Shown here piece by piece: positions 22,120 through 33,227 of a DNA stretch of 64,000 bases (its first letter is position 1; every line of letters starts with the position of its first letter). Under the pieces are notes generated by a model. That model was given only the letters and a program-made list of their open reading frames with translations, was not told where the DNA came from and ran no database searches. The stretch comes from Immersiella caudata (taxonomy: Eukaryota > Ascomycota > Sordariomycetes > Sordariales > Lasiosphaeriaceae), in the NCBI GenBank assembly GCA_030512335.1, contig JAULSU010000001.1, forward strand, positions 6,944,001 to 7,008,000. Reading direction: 5' to 3'. The position numbers and the translations under genes were made by a program.

Positions 22120-23657
22120 ATGGCTTCCAAGGACAAGGAGAAGGAAAAGCAGGATACGAAGGAGGAGGACATTCAATATGTCGTCTATGTCCGGCTTCCC
22201 TTCAATCGCGGCGATTTTGTTGATCCCCCGCCTGTACGTCTTCGCACTGTCTAGCCGCGTCCTGGGCTGTAAGGCAGGCAACCAAGCCAGACACTGACAA
22301 CATCTGCTCTAGGTGAAATGGGACGAGATAAAATCCGAGCGCCTATGGGGCATTATTTCGGAGCCAAAGGCCGACATTAATTGTAAGTTTGCCTCTCTGC
22401 CGCCTTTGAAGAATTACTACTGACAACACGTGGCAGGGCATGACCTGTAAGTCAAGCCTCAAGGCTGGGATACAGTGATACTAACACTGTGCTTCAAGTG
22501 CTGCGCAGTTCGATGTCACGGTCGAGTTCTTGCTCCAGATGGCTACTTACCTAACTGAGCGCCACACGTCGCAGCTCAAGGCGCAGATGCGTAGGGCTGC
22601 TACTGCTCATGGCTCCAACTCGAACGCTCCGTCGCCAGTGCCGGGTGCCGAGCCGGCAAATCCGTTCCTTCCGGAAGCGATCCGACGCACCGGTTCCGCT
22701 GCCGGCCGCGCTCCCTCCACCCTCTCCGTGCGTAAGGATACTACCCTGCCCCAAAACGAGGCGGCAGTCTCTGCCGGTCCATCTGGTAAGATCTCGCTTC
22801 CTCTGCGACCCCAGGTTTCGCGGAACTCGTCGGCTGGCACCGCCATCCCGACCCAGGGCCAGATCGCGGCCAAGGCAGCAGCCCGCACCAGCGACGGTTT
22901 GCGCCGTAGAGGTCCCGTTCTCGGAATCTCAACCGCCCAGCCAATCGCTGGTCCTGTTCGCGAGGGCAACGAGACGCAGCTCTCTAGTCCGGTAGCGTCG
23001 ACTTCGCCCAGCGACTCCTCCGACGAGAGTCCCGCCCAAAGTCATATCATCCGTCGCCCGCCCCGGTTCCATCCTGCCGACGGCCCCGACGACGACGACG
23101 ACGAGGATGAGGCCGAACCCGCCTTTCTGCCATTCCAGCCGCAGCAAGAGTCCACCATCACGTCCGGAAGCAGTGGGCACGACATGGGCGCCACTCTGCG
23201 TGGTAACGTCCGGGACCTTGGTCGGCGCCCTCTTCGTGATGTCAAGGGCAAGGACCGGATTCACCAGTCTCAGACGTCCGACTCGTCCACCAGTTCGGCC
23301 GCCATGGTTCCGCGTCAACCAACCCGTGGCGACCTCGCGATTCCGGGCCCGCTCTCGCCTCGGCGTACAGCGGAGTTGGCTGGCCGCAGTCCTGTTGGTA
23401 AGGGCAAGGGCGTCTCGCGCGAGGGAAGCGATGGTACCCCCAGCATGGGTAGCAGCTTCAGCGATCTCGATGGTATGTCTTTGCAGATGCTCTGATGATT
23501 ATCTGGTGGCTTAACATGTCTCACAGATGCCTCGGTCACTCAGTCAGCCCTCGAGGAGGCTCTCGCTAGCAGGATGCAGGATGGTACCATTGGTAGCCGC
23601 ATGAGCACTCTCGGAGCGATCAGGAGTCGCTTCGTCAGTCGGCCAAACGAGAACTAA
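22120..23657 (+). CDS. ATG29: Autophagy protein ATG29
   Basis: Part of the Atg17-Atg29-Atg31 scaffold that nucleates autophagosomes at the pre-autophagosomal site. Exons: 22120-22233, 22313-22382, 22437-22446, 22499-23472 and 23527-23657; 432 aa. The N-terminal ATG29 signature is YVVYVRLPFNRGDFVDPPP, continuing after splicing as VKWDEIKSERLWGIIS, WHDLAAQFDVTVEFLLQMA and LTERHTSQLKAQMRR. Exon 3 is a 10-nt micro-exon encoding the core of WHDL, flanked by GTAAGT donors and a TACTAAC branch site. The rest is long, Ser/Pro-rich and disordered, ending SRMSTLGAIRSRFVSRPNEN, as in other filamentous fungi. An in-frame ATG at 22021 would add 33 residues; both starts have fair contexts. Confidence 0.92.
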
Positions 23658-24254
23658 GAGGCGGTCTCTTTCAGTGCATTTCAGGCGTCAAGGCGGTTGG
23701 TCTAGCGGCTATTTCACGAGGATACGATACTTCTGGATGTACAATAGCGAATCACGCCTGTCAGCGTGAACTATGGTCTTTTCATGACACCCCGGAACCA
23801 GGCCGGGACATTAGACAAACGGCGCAAGTCGAGTATCAGAACATGAACATTAAGAACGGTCCAAAGTTTGCTGTGACAGTTGGCAATGCTCCAGCGAGGT
23901 ATCAACTCCGCCTCCCCTGGGTTCACTGTGGTCATCGTAGTGCAGCAACTGCGGGTATTACACAAGAGATGCCCGCGCCAGAAATCATCACCACGTCCAT
24001 GAGATTGAATTCGTTCACCTAGAACCGTGCCCGCCAGTCCGATCCTTGGATCACTTCCACACAGAAAATAGCTACCGCAAATGACAGCTCACATGTCGGT
24101 GGGTCACATCCCAACTCTGAGGCCATGCATCACCCCCCAAACACCCGAGTTATGAGAGTTCCGTTTTGGCTTTAGCCAACATTCTGGCATCATAGAAGAA
24201 GAGTTACGGAAAATCTCAATCAACGATCTTGTTGCCAACTCGAGGATACGTTCC
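23658..24254. other. Convergent intergenic region
   Basis: About 600 bp between ATG29 and the minus-strand membrane protein gene, with no supportable gene. Confidence 0.5.
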
Positions 24255-24856
24255 CTAGTACGGATTCGGAGTGAACTGATTGTCTGTGGGATGTTCGTCA
24301 GGCGGCGTGAGTCAAAGCTCGGGGCCGAGAATTGACACCGTCAACGGGATGGGAACTAACCTTCGGGCTCAGGGCGGGGCCTGACTATTGGCTTGGGGTT
24401 GTTGCAACGGTCTTTCCAATGGATGTAGTACCACAGCGGCCGCTTCTCAATCTGTCCAGACTCGAGATCGATGCGATTAGCACGATCACTCATCGCATCC
24501 GCCGCGAAGAAGCCGCACTCGCTGTCCGCGCGCTTTGAGTCTGCAGGTGCCTCGTTCCCAACAGAGTTGCACCCTTCCTTGAGTTCAATGGCCTCTCCCT
24601 CGGTAGCGGCTGTCGCCTGGGCTGCCTTCATCTCGCGTGTTTGGTTCTTGATGTCGATCTTGCGGCGCATCTGGAGGCTGCGGCAGTAGAAGAGGAGGAA
24701 CATGGCAATGACGAAAAGGGAGATGGTTACAACGATAACCGCGATCTCGGGGCCGTTGAGGACATATTCGTTTTCGCCGTTACCAAGGCGGTTGCCTGTG
24801 TTTGTGGAGGTCTTGTTCCAGTCGGCGTCGCCGCCGTTCGCGTAGCCTGCCATGTT
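24255..24856 (-). CDS. Small single-pass membrane protein, function unknown
   Basis: Minus strand, predicted exons 24856-24361 and 24283-24255, 174 aa. It has a short N-terminal segment with an N-glycosylation sequon (WNKTST), one membrane span (IAVIVVTISLFVIAMFLLFY), then a basic stop-transfer patch (CRSLQMRRKIDIKNQ) and an acidic cytoplasmic tail. A 77-nt intron (GTTAGT donor, CTGAC branch, CACAG acceptor) replaces an immediate TAG stop with the ending EDNQFTPNPY; without it the protein ends at 24356. The frame stays open upstream to 25033, but an acceptor-like CAG lies between and the extension looks non-coding. I do not recognise the family. Confidence 0.5.
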
Positions 24857-26596
24857 GACGGTGCTAGCTGGCGTGGAGCTACCTGAACATGTCAGTATCT
24901 TTGGGTAGGAAGAGGTGGTGAGAACGGAAGCTACTTGTGGCCAAGGAAGGAGGGGCCAGGAATTACTGGCGATTTTTTGAGGTACCAAACTTCGAGAGGA
25001 TGGAAGGTACGCAGCTGCTTGCTGCTTGGCCAAGTAGCTTAGCAGAGGATCTTGTCGGTGCTTTATCGGAATGGCAGAAGAGTAGGTATTGCGCCTCTCT
25101 GCTCGGCAAAATCTTGACGAGGAAGGATCGACAGGAGTGACTTCGAGGATATTCGGATCTGGGCTCGGCTACTGGTAGTGGTACAGCGGTCCTCGAGGAC
25201 GATAGTATTTCTCCGAGCAGAAATCCGGTGCAGGACAATGCCGAAAGGCTATCGTCATCGAGCTCATCTGAATAGATACTCGAGATGAATTACACGGCGA
25301 GATTGGGGGTGCTGGGACCACTGGAGGGTTGTCACATACAGCAGAAATTGGCAGCTTACCTACCAAAGTCGTGTGATGGTTCTCAGGAGGAAGGAACGAG
25401 ATGGATTGGGAGCGTGCAACCTGACCGGGAATCACAGACATCCTCCCCGGCCCTCCTCGGGCTTTCCATGAGGTCTGGGACCCGACACCCAGCAGGCTTC
25501 TGCCGATCAACTGACCACGGCTGAGAGCAGAGGACACAATGTTTGCTGCCTCACATAGGGGAGGACCTCGCCTGAATTTTGCATCTACTCACATCCATTT
25601 CCTACATCCGATGCCAGCAAAACAGCGCAGCACAGGGCCGATGATATACCAAGGTACCTTTTCATCTCGTAACACTTGCGAATGTGAAGGCATAATCGGA
25701 CATGCTTGTTAAACTGAAGGGGGCAGCGAGGAGAGACCTAGAAGGCCATCAACACATCGACATCGACGTGACAACGCAGCTCGCGCATGGCGCACAATGC
25801 AATGTCAAGCTGTCAAGAGGCACCACTGAAGAGCCAATCCAGGATCCCCAGCTCTGGACTCCGAGCACGTTCGGGCAGCCACATCCGGGCATCTCGACAC
25901 AAAGTGGATGTGTATCGATGAGCGCCGCCGTGCAGCATTTCATCAGCCTCCCGAGACACGGAGCACTAGGCCTCCATGTTCAACCCTTCCTATTCGCGAG
26001 AAGCAGCCAACGAGCATCGACCTCGACGAGCGAGACACCTCTTCTACAAGCCATTCTGACACGCTGAAGCTATTGGCCGCTCCGTCCCAGCAGTGGAGGA
26101 GACGCACACCGGCAGGGGCAAGCAAAGTTACACGGGATCACAATACGCCGTCATCCCTCCCACAAGATCCCACGGTTTCCTCACCGTCATCTCCCCTGTG
26201 TGTCGACAAATAGCAACCGACTGTATTACTTCAAAAGGCGGAGAGAAGCAAACCCGATGTCCCAAGACTGTCGCTGAGCTCGCGGCTCCACGGGGTGCTA
26301 GACACGGAAGAAGACTCTCAGTCGCCATGTTCAGCTCCCACCTGGAAGAGTTGCAGGCAGCCGCGAATATATTACCTGGATCTTATCTCCGTTCCGTGAC
26401 ACGGCATTAAATGAAATCGACCCGAAGAAACTCATTACGGACATCTTGCAAGGAAAACATCGACCGCTCAGCTTTCAGCAATTTCAACCCGCCAAAACTC
26501 ACGCCATCAAGTCTGTGGTCACGTTGGGCATCGTTGGAGCAGCGATAATTTTACTAAATTTCCGCTCAGAGTGGCTTCACTGAGCTTGCTGCACGC
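24857..26596. other. Gene-free region of about 1.7 kb
   Basis: Short overlapping open frames on both strands, none resembling a protein. It contains the 5' region of the small membrane protein gene and the 3' side of the P450 pseudogene. Confidence 0.5.
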
Positions 26597-28548
26597 CTAC
26601 TTCTTTCCCCCCACCAAACAGCCATTCGCAAAGGAGAAAGTAATGACTGCCTTCATGAATGGGCCGCCTTCCTCCCGTGCATCAACCACCGAGAGGTTTC
26701 TGAAAAACCTGTATACGATGAGCGCCATCTGGCTCAGTGCAAACTGCTGACCGAGGCAGATCCGGGGTCCGCCGTGAAAAGGAATGTAATCCCACCCAGC
26801 TCGCAAGATCTCCCACCTGTCGGGGTTAAATGCCTCTGCATCCGGTCCGTAGACATCGCTGTAGCAAATATCAGCTCATTATCTTTTTGGGAAATTTTCT
26901 GTTGTCTCGGGAGCCTCGAGAGTTTTCGCTCCTGAGACAACAGGAAAAGGACACAACGGGAAGGAAAACACTCGAATTTGCACTCACTTTTCCCGATGCA
27001 AGGACCACAGCGACCAACGCACCGGCGTACGCGGGGAGTAGGATTGGCCGAGTCCCCCCTGGGCCTCCGCCACGAGGTAGGACAGTCTCCTTATTTGCGG
27101 TGCGAGCGTTTAGGACGATAGTTGGGAACAAACGCTGAGATTTCACTTCAGTTAGCATCCGTCTACAAACACCCGTTCGACTCCGCCGATAGGTAAAAAC
27201 TCACCCCCCCTGATGACGTTGTTCAAGAACTTCATTCCCTTCACGGTGTCCCAGCTCGGATCATCCACCCGCACATCCGCGATCTCGGTTCTCAGCCTCC
27301 TCACTACTCTGGATCCCTGGCAAGGCACCTGAACACCGAAGCAAGGGATATCGCCGTGGTTTCCTGCCCAGCTACAATTACTGACAAAGACCTGACCAAT
27401 GACATACTCCTCCGGTACGCCGGCCTTGAGTAACTTGTCCAAGAAGACGTAGCTTCTATCCACGGTCTTGGAAAGGTTTCCTTTCTCGTTCTCGGCGGCA
27501 ACCTTGCGAATGTAGAAGCGTATATAGTTACGAAGCCGTACCCTTGCGGCTGATAGCTTGCGATGCGGCAGGTACGTCAAGATGGGGGGCCTGGGCGCGC
27601 CAACTTGCTCGCCTCTTCGCTGACCCACTCGAAGTCATACAGGGACTGCGCACCTTCGGGTGAGGCTTGAACGAGAGAGTTGGCGCTGTAGCCGAGCATG
27701 AAGCCGGTGGATGAGTCCATTGTTAGCTTCAACAGCAAGCCCTCCATATCGAAAGTGATGCCGTCTGACGGAACAGCGGCGAGGAAGTTCTGTGGTAAAT
27801 GCCCGTCAGTTATTTCTCTCAAAGATGTTTTCTAGGTAGGCAACGCATCGTCTCAGGCGCGCCTACGCAACGCTCGAGACATCCAACAAAGCCATGGATG
27901 GCCGCATCAGGAGCCATACGGAGGAAAGGGGAGACTCGCGGAGATATGTTTGTTGAAGCACGCAAAGTCGCTGACTTGATCGCGCACAAAGGACGGGTGT
28001 ATCATGTCCCGGGCTTCACGCCAGACGGCGCCGCTGGAAGAGAAGACGCTTTGCGGACCGAGAACGAGAAGGGATGTGTGCAGGCGTGGTCCGCCGATCG
28101 GGAAGTCGTCGTCGAACTTTGTGGTCAGGGCCGTCTCGATGTTCTCGCGGTCGCAGGTTACGAGCATCTTGAGACCGAGAGCGAGGGAGCAGTACGTATT
28201 TCCGTGTCGAGCAAAGTTGGATGCAAAGTACTCGCTGAGGCGGTGCTCTTTGAAGGCACGGATCGTGTCGAGGATCGTGTCGAACAAGGCGTCCAGGCCG
28301 AGGATGGGGTCTGCGTGTGGGTTCATGGTGGCGGGAGCGCAATCCAAGGCGAGAGCACGGCGGGTGAAGAGGTGGCTTTGGATAAGAGAGACACTGGTTT
28401 TTAGGACGAGGAGAGAGAGCAGAGGGGCAAGGAGGCAGAGAGTGAGGGTGGTTTCTGGCGACAAGATGGTGGTGTAGGAGTTGTACAGAATCCAGCCTGA
28501 TAAAGGGGCGCCGAGGATGGCGATGGTGAGGTGATTTAGGTGCTTCAT
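26597..28548 (-). pseudogene. Cytochrome P450 (CYP52-like) broken by frameshifts
   Basis: All major P450 landmarks are present on the minus strand but not in one frame. An N-terminal membrane anchor begins at 28548 (in-frame ATG also at 28617), then SSSGAVWREARDMIHPSF, FDMEGLLLKLTMDSSTGFM, the I-helix AGQETT, and the heme loop FHGGPRICLGQQF ending at 26597. Four small indels are needed: near 27584-27589 (run of six G on plus), 27386-27388 (extra T on the coding strand), 27306 (missing base) and 27005 (extra base). The first intron (27790-27939) fits in phase only with a GC donor (GCGAGT). At the ExxR position I read Lys for Glu. Neighbouring genes need no such repairs, so decay is more likely than poor sequence, though sequencing error remains possible. 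Confidence 0.8.
26895..26948. repeat. Intronic hairpin: about 20-bp inverted repeat, 13-nt loop
   Basis: Arms at 26895-26914 and 26928-26948 pair with one mismatch and one single-base bulge around a 13-nt loop. The core on the coding (minus) strand is TGTCTCAGGAG. It lies in the last intron (26859-26987) of the P450 pseudogene and resembles the hairpin at 15031-15069. Confidence 0.88.
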
Positions 28549-29858
28549 ATTGAGGGCACGGAAAGTTCCTAAAGGGTCAACAGTGAAAGATGGTGAGCGT
28601 GAAGGGCTATACGACACCTAAGCTGACCATGGGAATGCTAGCGGTGACCATCAAGGACGACGTTCTGCACTTTCTTGGTCGACCTTGGAAAGTTTTAGCG
28701 CAACGATTGCCCCAACATTGTTCTAGTTCCTTGCGTCGCAGCGGCTGGGCGCGTCAAACATGGGCATTGCCCCTCATTCCATTTCCAACTAACTGGCGAT
28801 CATCGCAAGCAGCCACCTCCTTATCAACTTATGCATCACCGATGCGGAGTCAGGCCATGGCACATGTCTTGCCCACATTAGGTCCAACTGAGGAACCGTT
28901 GCGTTTGCAGTAACCCCTGGGTTAGGAAAGTTGGCCACTGATGCGGCTCTGTACGAGACCTCCCATCCTGCTGGTCGGTGCCTATTTGAGAAATCTTTCT
29001 TATTAGGTACTGTTTGATGAGGTGTGAATAGAGTTTGGTGGGCTTATTTCCCAGGGGTGTTTACTTGCGTTGTGAGTGGCAATCGGCGACCCCTGAGTGT
29101 GCGACTTGGCAAGGGAGAGCTGGGGTCGGAGTTCCCGTCAGCACATTGAGCTTGGAGGTGGAGAGAGGTCAAGGGGTATTGATCGGTTTGTTAATTATTT
29201 TGTAAAAAAAAAAGATTTGAGTGTTCAAGTTGTCTTTTGAGACTTGGGGATGCAAGAAGTTGTTGTGCAAGTGCCCGGATTAGGGTTCGGTATGAAGACG
29301 GATTGAGGCGAGGGTGAAGATCAGCAGCAAATAGGATCATCAACTGCGTTTACAGGATGACATATGACTTGTTGTTGCAATATTTCACGCTGACATATGC
29401 ACCCAGGATACCACAGGGTTTGTGCATCCCGTGTATGAATGCGGCAATTCTTCCCATCAGGGGCGAACAACTGCGTTTTCGCTGAGCTCGGCGTGAGCTC
29501 ATATCAACCGCGACCATCTACCGAACCCGGCGGTATAGGACGAGAAACACCTCTAAAGGCAATAAATCTGCGGCAAGCAAGTTGGCGAAAATGCTTCAAT
29601 CACATGCCGCATTCACCTTCTCAACGACCTCGGGACGAGAGCTTGTGTAAACCGTCACACCCAGCTACAACGTTACTTAGCCCATGCTATTTGACAGCTC
29701 CGATAGTCCAAAACCCAAAGCACCGCCTTGATACAAAAGAAATAAACCTAGGAGACATCATCCAGCTGCGTAAGCATAATCGCAGAACCAATGCCATTAT
29801 TCCGTGCCCAATGTGATTTCATAAAAGCCCCTTTTCAATCTTAATGCCAGTAAGTTTC
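28549..29858. other. Intergenic region between P450 pseudogene and GH76 gene
   Basis: About 1.3 kb with no supportable gene. It holds the P450 promoter side and the 3' flank of the GH76 gene. Confidence 0.5.
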
Positions 29859-31852
29859 CTACACGTACTGCTTTGTCTCCCTCCACCTAACAGCCCTTGT
29901 GTGGTTCTGCATTGCTCTCCTTCTCAAGACCTCGGGCGATATCCTAGTCGGTCCAGGATACGATCGCCTTTGTTCTTCTCGACGCCGCTGGCCTTTGCCT
30001 GCCAGGGGCGAGTTGTGATACTCGGCCGACCAATATGAACTCGTGTCCGACTGAGTGCTCCTGGTCCTGTTTCCCCTGACTCTAGCAGGGAGTGGGCGCC
30101 GGCTCAACTCCATCTCGCCGTCTTTCGGATCAAACTCTTCGTGAGTCTTAACCACAATATCTTTATCCTGTGCCAACCCGTTGGGCTTTGGCGATATCCT
30201 TCGGCTGCCCCCGCCCAAGCGGAAGCGCTCGATACCTTTAATACGGCCGCTTGCCGAAGGTCCACGGCGGTGACGGCCCTTGGCCATCGCCCAGCAGAAC
30301 TCCGATCCTTCCATTCCATCTACCTTTCCTTCCTCCATGAGGACGAAAATGCAGCCACCCAACAGTCCCAGTATCGTGAGAATAGTGAGGATGGCGGCGC
30401 CGGCCCGACCGCCAACCGTAATCGGAGTTGCATCAAACACAAGACCGAATGGATCTGTTCGACCCACATCCATCCCCCCAGCTCCCGGGTCTCCTGAGCT
30501 TATCCCGCCCGTTCTGTTAGTCACAGGCGAGGCGACGTGCTCAATAATATTGGCCAGAACCACCTCCATTGCAGCCATCTGCTGCCCAACCCCCTGACTG
30601 CCGTCCCACTTGCCGAATTCTGTCCACTTGAGCCCGCACATGCGGCCATTGGCGCCCCCCTTGCAGGTTGAAGCAGCAGCTTTGGCCGATGCGAGAAGCA
30701 GAGGCTTGATACGGTCGTGTGTCCAAGGGGCCCATTTGGTGGTGGCAGCCATCCAGCGAGAGAGATACGCCTTGAAACTCTGTTGGTCGAGATCACACAG
30801 ATCAACGGGCTCACACGCAACCTCTGTCATGATGTTGGCATCTGGACCAGTGAAGAACACCATCGTTCCGTTGAGGAGGTGTTCGACGCGGCCGCGCCAC
30901 TTGGCTTGGGTATCGCCAGTGCTGTAGTTATACATGGCGGCGGCGCCCAAAAGGAAGGCTCCGGCGTTGTAGGTCCATTGATAAGGTGTCGCGTTCCGAC
31001 AGTCAGTAGTATGAATGCCATCGTATATGTAGTAAGTGTCAGGGTTGATTAGCTCGGTGGACAGCATCCAATCCCACGTTTTCTCGGCCCAATCCGCGTA
31101 TGACTGGTTGCCAGTATACCGAGCCAGGCGGGCAGCGATGTTGAAAAAGCAAGCCTGAGAGATCGAATTCTTGTAATCGTAGCCATTGTTCCATGTGAAT
31201 ATCTGCCAACGGAGCCCGCCACCGCATTCGTCGGGATCCCACCGTGAGGCCTGCGTGTTGAACACCGCCTGGGCTAGGGCGAGCCACTGTGGTTTGTCGT
31301 CTGGCGGATTCGGGAACTTGTTCTCTGCTGCCGACATGGCCGCCATCGCCCAGAATCCCTGGTCATCGTTGCCTTCGGTCCTCGTCTGGTTCGGAGGCAT
31401 GTAGTCATTGTTGGGGCCAACCTGGAAGAGCATTCCCTGTTCGGTGAGCTTGTTCCATTTCGGGTCGCCGGTGTAGTACCAGTAATCGATGAGGGCGCCC
31501 ATGAGGGCCCCGGCTTCCCACCCTGCATCGAGGAGCCGTTAGCATAACGGCTTTTTAACGGGAAACCCGAAATCCTTCACAGTAATACGGATCTGGCAGG
31601 AGCCCGGGGGTTCCTCCAGGTTCGCTTCCATGGTAAAATGACATCATGTCATCGGCCATAGATGCGGCAACGGTCCTCACAGAATCTGCAAGGCGTCAAG
31701 AGGTTAATCCAAGCCATTCTGGAGAGTAAGCTCCGGGCAGCGAGGGTCTCACTCGTCGAGCCCAGGTCGAGGGTGTAAGCTGCAGTGAGCTGGGAAGCAG
31801 CCAGCAGGCCGACTGCCAGCACTGCGGCATGGCGTGATGTTGTCTCAGTCAT
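29859..31852 (-). CDS. GH76 mannan endo-1,6-alpha-mannosidase (DCW1/DFG5-like) with transmembrane tail
   Basis: Cell-wall enzyme family thought to attach GPI mannoproteins to the wall glucan. Minus strand, exons 31852-31753, 31685-31581 and 31522-29859; 622 aa. A signal peptide (VLAVGLLAASQLTAAYTLDL) is followed by the GH76 barrel: SMADDMMSFYHGSEPGG, PDPYYWWEAGALMGALIDYW, the catalytic Asp pair in EGNDDQGFWAMAAMSAAE, and WNNGYDYKNSISQACFFN. Several N-glycosylation sequons are present. Instead of a GPI signal at about 450 residues, the protein continues through a membrane span (AILTILTILGLLGGCIFVLM) into a basic tail of about 150 residues. The second intron (31523-31580) contains a perfect 8-bp hairpin that includes its branch site. 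Confidence 0.92.
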
Positions 31853-33227
31853 CTTCCTGCGAAGTGTCGATCGCGATATGCGTGTGCCTCGCAGCGACAC
31901 CCAATGACAAAGAAAATCGAGCTGTTCTGCAGTCGGAGAATGGGGCGTCCAAGCTACTGGTGAATGAGAAACCAAGGGTAATCGCCCAACGCACACACAA
32001 CGGCAGTGCATGTGAAGACGAGACGTTGACTGATGACATGGAAGCTGCGCAACTAGACGCAGGTTGGTCGGTAGCCATGACTCTCTCCAAAGTGGGCGCT
32101 TTGCTCAACGGGGAAACTGCCATCGCTGGTTACACTTGCCAGGGCAGTATGTCTCATGGACGGGATCAGCTGGTTCCAACTTCAGGCTCTTCAAGTGCAG
32201 GATCAGATCAGCTCGAACGCGACAGCTTGGCAGGCCCGGATGGCAAAGAGATAAAAACTAGCCAGGCAGGAAGGAATGACTGACATAGAGTGAACCCCCA
32301 CGACCCGCATCACGGTCATTGGTCGCAGCTCGGAGCTCGGAATTTGAGCTGATGTACCTCCTGCAGGGATCCGTTGGAGTGGTGTCGAAGCTTAATAAGG
32401 CCGCCAGGAAATATCCTACCAACGACCGAATCTTGAGCTAATGCTCGTTTTTTTGTCGAATAGAGCTCAATTCTGCGACCAGACCTTCCTAATTGGGGTC
32501 TTGGGAACCGATGGAACAGCGTAAGGCTGATTTTTCAAGTTGAGAGCACGCATCAATAGAGGTGACACGACTTGGATCAGCGGGCGCTGTGTAACAATGG
32601 AATGTGTGAGCCACTGAACTTAAGGCGTCTCACCGAGACTGGAAGGCCCACTAGCCAGACTTTCTTCGCCACGAGTTGTCGCCCCAGACTTAAGCTGCCA
32701 GCACAACTTTAGTTGATCATATCTAAAGCTCATAATATGACGAAGCCCAAACCTTGATGTCCGAAGCAGAGAGCAGAGCCCCATCTTTAGGGAAACATTG
32801 ATCCTCCCCTCTCGCCAAGAATTCAGATCTGGGGAAAGCTGCAGGGATGTGTTAGCGAGCGGATCACCAAATCGGGTGACAAGAATAGCCCGCGCCAGAC
32901 GACGGCACGTGGAATCCGTCTTGGCCGTCCACACTACTCTAACTTCACACCACGCCGCCTTTTGACAGCACCGCCCCCGATTCTTTGTTTTCGTGTGCCC
33001 TCTTACCTCAATCTTATCCCGACCTCTCCAAAAGGGCCCTTTACCTGCCACTATCCGCCAGAACACCGCGCAAACACAGCAGCCAAAACGCGACACAGGT
33101 GCCGGAATCGCTCTCGGCTCCCAGCCCATTTGCCCCCGCTACCGGCGCCGATCTGATCTCGATCCTTCTGGCAACCCACATACATACGAATTGCGGCGAC
33201 GGGAAACAGCCTGCAGTGCTGCTCACC
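31853..33227. other. Divergent region between GH76 and EAF genes
   Basis: About 1.4 kb between two outward-facing starts. Open frames exist on both strands but none resembles a protein; it presumably holds both promoters. Confidence 0.5.

Noticed and set aside
27799..28404. 201-codon plus frame opposite the P450
   Set aside because: Antisense to recognisable P450 sequence.
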